From positions 310,001-374,000 of the forward strand of contig JVKJ01000005.1 in the NCBI GenBank assembly GCA_001054945.1: a stretch of 64,000 bases of DNA. The letters are read 5' to 3'. The position numbers and the translations under genes were made by a program. The notes under the pieces were generated by a model. It was given only the letters and a program-made list of their open reading frames with translations. It did not search any database and was not told the origin of the DNA. The first letter of the stretch is position 1; each line of letters begins with the position of its first letter. The DNA is from Corynebacterium falsenii (GTDB lineage Bacteria > Actinomycetota > Actinomycetes > Mycobacteriales > Mycobacteriaceae). Of this stretch, positions 59,804-64,000 are shown in pieces.

Positions 59804-60799
59804 GTGATTTCGCACACCGGCACCGGCGACCTGTCCACCTCCCTCTCCCTATCGCACCATGGCGAAGGGCACGTGAGCCGCATCGGTTCCCGTCCCGCCG
59901 AGGAGTTTGCCCGACCCACGTTCGCGGCCGGGGCTTTGCTGTGGCGCCGTGGTGAGGGTGGCGAATTCGAGTTCGCCCTCGCCCACCGCCCGCGCTACGA
60001 CGATTGGTCACTGCCCAAGGGCAAGGTGGATCCCGGTGAAAACCTGCCGGGAACCGCCATCCGGGAGATCGAGGAAGAAACCGGTTTCCGAGCCACTCTG
60101 GGTTGGTTCCTGGGATATGTCCACTACGCGGTGGGCACCCGCACCAAAGTGGTTTACTACTGGACCGCAGAGGCCACCGAGGGCGAGTTCGAAGAAAATG
60201 ACGAGGTCGATGAGCTGCGTTGGGTCACCGCCGAGCAGGCACACTCACTGTTGAGCTACGACCTCGACCATAAGGTTGTGGACGCCGGCCTGGCGATGCT
60301 GGAACTCGGTTGTGACCGCCGGGTGCTGTATGTGCGCCACGCCAAGGCTCACGCGCGGGAAGGATGGGCTGGGGATGATGACCTTCGCCCGCTGACCAAG
60401 AAGGGCCGGCGGCAGTCAGAGATATTGGTCTCCGCACTCGAGGGGTATCGACCCTCGTCCATCTACTCCGCGGTTCCAGATCGCTGTGTACATACGGCCA
60501 CTCCCCTGTCGCAGGATTCGGGGCTGCCCATTGTGACGAATGAAGATTTGGGCGATGCAGGGTGGCTGAAGTCCTCAGAGACGGCCATTGACGCCTTCCG
60601 GTCTGCCGCTGGTGAGGGGGTCAGCATGATCGTTGGTCAGGGAACTGTGATCCCCGGGGTACTGGCCCGGTTGGCTGGTGAAGCCGGCATGGAAATAGAG
60701 GACATTCGCTGCAAGAAGTCCAGCACGTGGGTGCTGCACTTCCGCGGCGACACGTTGCTCGGTGTGGACTACCTGGCTAGTCCGCTGCCGGTGAAGTAG
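59804..60799 (+). CDS. NUDIX hydrolase fused to histidine-phosphatase domain (MutT1-like)
   Basis: 331-aa two-domain enzyme similar to mycobacterial MutT1, which hydrolyses 8-oxo-GTP and diadenosine polyphosphates. The Nudix box [20 protein letters not shown] is complete; the C-terminal phosphoglycerate-mutase-like domain starts VLYVRHAKA. The frame is open far upstream inside gpsA; GTG 59804 is chosen, GTG 59873 is an alternative. TACGAT at 59758-59763 is a possible -10 box. Overlaps leuD 3' ends by 23 bases. Confidence 0.9.
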   Translation: MISHTGTGDLSTSLSLSHHGEGHVSRIGSRPAEEFARPTFAAGALLWRRGEGGEFEFALAHRPRYDDWSLPKGKVDPGENLPGTAIREIEEETGFRATLGWFLGYVHYAVGTRTKVVYYWTAEATEGEFEENDEVDELRWVTAEQAHSLLSYDLDHKVVDAGLAMLELGCDRRVLYVRHAKAHAREGWAGDDDLRPLTKKGRRQSEILVSALEGYRPSSIYSAVPDRCVHTATPLSQDSGLPIVTNEDLGDAGWLKSSETAIDAFRSAAGEGVSMIVGQGTVIPGVLARLAGEAGMEIEDIRCKKSSTWVLHFRGDTLLGVDYLASPLPVK

Positions 60800-61391
60800 A
60801 CGGCGCGGTTGTCACAGGCTTGAACGAGGGGCGCGTGGCTTCAAAGTTGGTGATCGCCTCTTCGTTCCGGAGGGTCAGCCCGATATCGTCAAGGCCCTCC
60901 ATGAGCCGCCAGCGGGTGTAATCGTCCACGTCAAAGTGGAACGTGTGATTACCCAACGTTGCGGTCCGGTCCTCTAGGTTGACGGTGATCTTCGCCCCCG
61001 GGTCTTGCTCCAAAAGTTTCCACATCAGCTCAATGTCCGCCTGATCGAGCTGTGCGGCAAGCAGCCCGGACTTCCCCGCATTGCCGCGGAAGATATCCGC
61101 GAATCGCGAAGAGAATACAACCCGGAAACCGTAGTCCATGAGCGCCCACACGGCGTGTTCGCGAGAGGAACCTGTGCCGAAGTCCGGACCGGCGACGAGC
61201 ACTGAGGCGTTGCGGTAGGGCTCCTGGTTCAGGACGAAGTTAGGGTCCTTACGCCAGGCGGCAAAAAGCCCATCATCAAATCCGGTTCGTGTCACGCGCT
61301 TGAGGTATACCGCGGGAATGATTTGATCAGTATCCACATTGCTGCGGTTCAGAGGTGCCGCGACACCCGTATGCGTAGTGAATTTTTCCAT
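60777..61391 (-). CDS. leuD: 3-isopropylmalate dehydratase small subunit
   Basis: Small subunit of isopropylmalate isomerase in leucine synthesis. 204 aa; [28 protein letters not shown] and [21 protein letters not shown] are diagnostic. It follows leuC by 38 bases. Confidence 0.97.
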   Translation of the reverse strand: MEKFTTHTGVAAPLNRSNVDTDQIIPAVYLKRVTRTGFDDGLFAAWRKDPNFVLNQEPYRNASVLVAGPDFGTGSSREHAVWALMDYGFRVVFSSRFADIFRGNAGKSGLLAAQLDQADIELMWKLLEQDPGAKITVNLEDRTATLGNHTFHFDVDDYTRWRLMEGLDDIGLTLRNEEAITNFEATRPSFKPVTTAPSTSPAAD

Positions 61392-61429
61392 CGCTAAAGC
61401 CCTTTCTGAGATATCCTAAACACGACGTT

Positions 61430-62851
61430 TTAGAGGTCCGCTGGAGATGCCAGGTGGCCAGCCACGGCAGTAGCTGCAGCGACTGGCGGTGAAACCAGGT
61501 GGGTTCGCGACCCCTTCCCCTGTCGGCCTTCGAAATTGCGGTTGGACGTGGAGGCCGACCTCTCTCCCGGTTGGAGCTGATCAGGGTTCATCCCCAAGCA
61601 CATGGAGCAGCCCGCGGTGCGCCACTCCGCACCCGCAGCCTGGAAGATTTTGTCCAGGCCTTCACTCTCGGCCTGCGCCTTGACGCGCGCAGACGAGGGC
61701 ACGACCAGCATCTGAACTGATTCATTAACCTTTCGCCCTTTGAGTACTTCCGCGGCTTGGCGTAGATCCTCGATGCGGGAGTTGGTACACGAACCGAGGA
61801 AAACGGTGTCCACAGCAATATCGCGGATCGGCGTGCCCGGGGTCAGGCCCATGTACTCGAAGGCGCGCTCTGCAGAGGCTCGGGCTTCGTCATCAGTGAA
61901 GTCCTCCAAGTCCGGAAGATTTTCTCCCAGCGGCCTCCCTTGCCCCGGATTGGTTCCCCACGTCACGAAGGGGGTAAGGGCAGAGCCATCGATGTGCACG
62001 ACCGTATCGAATTCGGCGCCGTCGTCCGTGGCAAGGGAATCCCAATATTCAACGGCATCATCCCACTCCTCTCCTTGTGGTGCGTGCTCGCGCCCCTTGA
62101 GGTAGTCGTAGGTCGTTTGATCCGGTGCGATCATGCCCGCTCGAGCTCCCGCTTCGATCGACATGTTGCACATGGTCATACGTGCTTCCATGGACAGCTT
62201 TCGCACGGCCTCGCCACGGTATTCAATGATGTGTCCTTGGCCACCGCCGGTTCCGATCTTGGCAATGATCGCCAGGATCAAGTCTTTGGAAGTCACCCCC
62301 GGCTGGAGTTCACCGGAGACTTCCACCGCCATTGTCTTGAAAGGCTTCAGTGGCAGCGTCTGCGTGGCCATAACATGCTCTACCTCAGACGTTCCGATAC
62401 CCATGGCGATGGAACCGAAGGCACCGTGAGTGGAGGTGTGAGAATCTCCACAGACCACCGTCATGCCCGGCTGGGTTAAGCCCAGCTGTGGCCCCACGGT
62501 GTGAACGATGCCCTGCTCAATATCCCCCATCGAATGCAGCCGGATACCGAACTCCTTGGCATTATCACGCAGGGTGGAAACCTGCAGTCGCGAGGTTTCA
62601 TCCTTAATATCCAACAGGTTTCCGCTCTTTACACCCACAGTCGGTACATTGTGATCCTCAGTGGCAATGGTTAGATCGGGGCGACGCACGCGCCGGCCCG
62701 CCTGGCGGAGGCCGTCGAACGCCTGCGGGGAGGTCACCTCGTGGACCAGGTGGAGGTCAATGTACAGCAAATCTGGGTTGCCATCCTGACCTGGAGTGAC
62801 AACATGGTCCTGCCATACTTTTTCGGCCAGGGTCTTAGGTGAGTTCGTCAC
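61430..62851 (-). CDS. leuC: 3-isopropylmalate dehydratase large subunit
   Basis: 4Fe-4S aconitase-type subunit. 473 aa; [19 protein letters not shown], the cluster Cys in [16 protein letters not shown] and [12 protein letters not shown] are present. GTG 62851 has AAGGAGG five bases upstream and gives the expected [13 protein letters not shown]; the frame is open a further 173 codons antisense to ltbR, without similarity. leuCD is regulated by the divergent LtbR-type protein in C. glutamicum. Confidence 0.97.
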   Translation of the reverse strand: MTNSPKTLAEKVWQDHVVTPGQDGNPDLLYIDLHLVHEVTSPQAFDGLRQAGRRVRRPDLTIATEDHNVPTVGVKSGNLLDIKDETSRLQVSTLRDNAKEFGIRLHSMGDIEQGIVHTVGPQLGLTQPGMTVVCGDSHTSTHGAFGSIAMGIGTSEVEHVMATQTLPLKPFKTMAVEVSGELQPGVTSKDLILAIIAKIGTGGGQGHIIEYRGEAVRKLSMEARMTMCNMSIEAGARAGMIAPDQTTYDYLKGREHAPQGEEWDDAVEYWDSLATDDGAEFDTVVHIDGSALTPFVTWGTNPGQGRPLGENLPDLEDFTDDEARASAERAFEYMGLTPGTPIRDIAVDTVFLGSCTNSRIEDLRQAAEVLKGRKVNESVQMLVVPSSARVKAQAESEGLDKIFQAAGAEWRTAGCSMCLGMNPDQLQPGERSASTSNRNFEGRQGKGSRTHLVSPPVAAATAVAGHLASPADL

Positions 62852-62870
62852 ACTCTCCTCCTTCACTGCG

Positions 62871-62887
62871 ATTCCAAAGAGTGGAAT
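62871..62887. promoter_or_regulatory. Inverted repeat, candidate LtbR operator
   Basis: ATTCCA-N5-TGGAAT, perfect six-base arms, in the 51-base leuC-ltbR gap. It covers the leuC transcription start area and the upstream part of the ltbR promoter. IclR-family regulators bind such palindromes; the assignment to LtbR is inference. Confidence 0.5.
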
Positions 62888-62888
62888 G

Positions 62889-62895
62889 TATAGTA
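62889..62895. promoter_or_regulatory. Overlapping -10 boxes of ltbR (+) and leuC (-)
   Basis: TATAGTA reads as TATAGT (62889-62894) for ltbR, ending eight bases before its ATG, and as TACTAT (62890-62895) on the minus strand for leuCD, giving a leader of about 30 bases. The two promoters would compete for polymerase. Confidence 0.5.
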
Positions 62896-62902
62896 CCAAA
62901 CC

Positions 62903-63628
62903 ATGGGACAAGAAGTAGAGGTACCAAACACGAGTGGCATTCAAGTCCTGGATCGAGCCATTTTCATCCTGGCGGTCATCGCCAAAGAACCCCGCAGCCT
63001 GTCGCAGCTGTGCGAAGAAACTGGACTGCCGCGAGCCACGGCACACCGCATTAGTGTCGCCTTGGAGAAGCACCGACTGATTGAGCGCCAAGAAGACGGA
63101 CACTGGGTCGCCGGGCCCGCTCTGGCGGAACTCGCCCCGCGGACCGATCGCAAGTTGGAAGATACGGCCGCCAACCTCCTCCCCGACCTCATGCACACCG
63201 TTGGGGAATCTGTGCAGGTCTACCGGCTGTCCGGGAGGGAGCGCATTTGCATTGCCAATGCCGAGCCCGCGAGCGGCCTGCGGGACACCGTGCCGGTGGG
63301 CACACGAATGACCCTCGCTGCCGGGAGTGCCGCCAAGGTTTTGATGGCCTACGCTTCCCCCGGCCTGCAAGAGGAGGTGCTCAAGAGTGCCGCCTTCACG
63401 GTCGCTGACCTTGAAGAGATCAAGGAAACTGGCATCGCGGAATCGGTGGCGGAGCGAGATGCCAGCCTGGCGTCCGCAACCGTCCCCATCTTCGACCCCA
63501 ACGGTGCCATGATTGCGGCGCTATCCACCTCCGGGCCTGTGGATCGAATGAGCCCGAGCCCCACCGAAAAATTCGGAGACGCGCTGCGAGCGACGGCTGA
63601 GAAATTCACGCAAAACCTGAAATTCTGA
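62903..63628 (+). CDS. ltbR: IclR-family regulator LtbR-like
   Basis: 241-aa IclR-type repressor. N-terminal winged helix ([22 protein letters not shown]) and C-terminal effector-binding GAF-like domain ([18 protein letters not shown]). In C. glutamicum, LtbR represses leuB, leuCD and the trp operon; the divergent pairing with leuC here supports orthology. ATG 62903 has no ribosome binding site and lies eight bases after TATAGT, so it is probably leaderless. Confidence 0.9.
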   Translation: MGQEVEVPNTSGIQVLDRAIFILAVIAKEPRSLSQLCEETGLPRATAHRISVALEKHRLIERQEDGHWVAGPALAELAPRTDRKLEDTAANLLPDLMHTVGESVQVYRLSGRERICIANAEPASGLRDTVPVGTRMTLAAGSAAKVLMAYASPGLQEEVLKSAAFTVADLEEIKETGIAESVAERDASLASATVPIFDPNGAMIAALSTSGPVDRMSPSPTEKFGDALRATAEKFTQNLKF

Positions 63629-63649
63629 TTATTTAATTTCCGAGGCAGG

Positions 63650-63666
63650 GGTGCATAATGTGCACC
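63650..63666 (+). promoter_or_regulatory. Inverted repeat upstream of OPT transporter gene
   Basis: GGTGCA-N5-TGCACC, perfect six-base arms, 53 bases before the transporter ATG. Same 6-5-6 layout as the repeat at 62871-62887 but a different sequence. A second hairpin GTGTC-CTGC-GACAC lies at 63684-63697. Confidence 0.45.
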
Positions 63667-63718
63667 ATAGTCTTTACCTCATTGTGTCCTGCGACACGAT
63701 CGCTAGAAAGTTTGTCTT

Positions 63719-64000
63719 ATGACGAGCCCAACCTCGGGAACTAAACCAATCAGGGAGCTCACCCTTCGCGCCATTATCCTCGGCGGAATCATCACCCTGG
63801 TTTTCACGGCCGCCAATGTTTATTTGGGTTTGAAAGTCGGCCTCACTTTTGCCACCTCCATTCCAGCAGCCGTCATTTCCATGGCGATTCTGCGGCGATT
63901 CTCCCACCACACCATCGTTGAAAATAACGTGGTGCAGACCATTGCCTCGGCGGCGGGCACGCTGTCCGCCATCATTTTCGTCCTGCCGGGCCTGGTCATG
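63719..64000 (+). CDS. OPT-family oligopeptide transporter (3' truncated by window edge)
   Basis: The first 94 codons of a membrane transporter. TLRAIILGGIITLVFTAANV, YLGLKVGLTFATSIPAAVIS and ENNVVQTIASAAGTLSAIIF are hallmark N-terminal OPT segments. Family members take up peptides or metal-chelates; substrate unknown. ATG 63719 has only a weak AGAAAG upstream. Confidence 0.88.
   Translation, partial: MTSPTSGTKPIRELTLRAIILGGIITLVFTAANVYLGLKVGLTFATSIPAAVISMAILRRFSHHTIVENNVVQTIASAAGTLSAIIFVLPGLVM

Noticed and set aside
62852-63370. Long in-frame upstream extension of leuC (173 codons)
   Set aside because: Antisense to ltbR, no similarity to LeuC N-termini; a strong ribosome binding site marks GTG 62851 as the start.

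Overview
The window is GC-rich chromosomal DNA whose gene content and gene order match the genus Corynebacterium. The main signs are an IclR-type LtbR-like regulator divergent from leuCD, a SepIVA-type DivIVA protein, a DUF2469 gene beside rnhB, alanine/glutamate-rich tails on ribosomal proteins S2 and S16, TAnnnT -10 boxes with leaderless starts, and many GTG start codons. Genus is inferred with good confidence; species cannot be fixed from the sequence alone. I saw no tRNA, rRNA, CRISPR array, insertion sequence, prophage or transposase.

Most of the window is one conserved actinobacterial housekeeping block, transcribed mainly on the minus strand. From left to right: a 3'-partial ABC ATPase; ispG-rip1-dxr; a DUF2631 membrane protein; rlmN; a LapA-domain protein; cdsA-frr-pyrH; rpsB-tsf; a degenerate M23 protein; xerC-dprA-comM-yraN; DUF2469-rnhB-lepB; rplS; tex; the choline-to-betaine genes betB-betT and divergent betA; trmD-rimM-gdhA; rpsP; selO; ffh; ftsY; an 1151-aa protein of unknown function; smc; acyP; an alanine/glycine:cation symporter; mutM-rnc-DUF177-sepIVA-coaD; the thi cluster (thiF-G-S-O and divergent thiE); rsmD; a biotinyl-like carrier; recG; a FakA/DAK2 protein; ung-thiL; a duplicated DUF3515 protein; ddl; gpsA; a NUDIX/phosphatase fusion; leuD-leuC; divergent ltbR; and the 5' end of an OPT-family transporter.

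Functional themes are the MEP isoprenoid pathway (dxr, ispG), ribosome synthesis and translation (rpsB, tsf, frr, rplS, rpsP, rimM, trmD, rsmD, rlmN), co-translational targeting and secretion (ffh, ftsY, lepB, rip1), chromosome biology and repair (smc, xerC, dprA, comM, recG, mutM, ung), envelope and phospholipid precursors (cdsA, ddl, gpsA), thiamine synthesis, leucine synthesis and osmoprotection. Neighbouring genes are tightly packed: stop/start overlaps of the RTGA or TAGTG type occur at about ten junctions, and several start codons were chosen because they restore such an overlap.

Against the conserved backbone several loci look inserted: tex plus the bet genes between rplS and trmD, gdhA between rpsP and rimM, selO between rpsP and ffh, the 1151-aa gene between smc and ftsY, and the thi cluster between rsmD and coaD. 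The best candidate for undescribed biology is the 1151-aa protein packed between smc and ftsY. Secondary points are the overlapping leuC/ltbR promoters, a structured rpsB leader, the duplicated DUF3515 protein and an M23 protein that seems to lack its metal ligands. No classical defence or mobile system was found.
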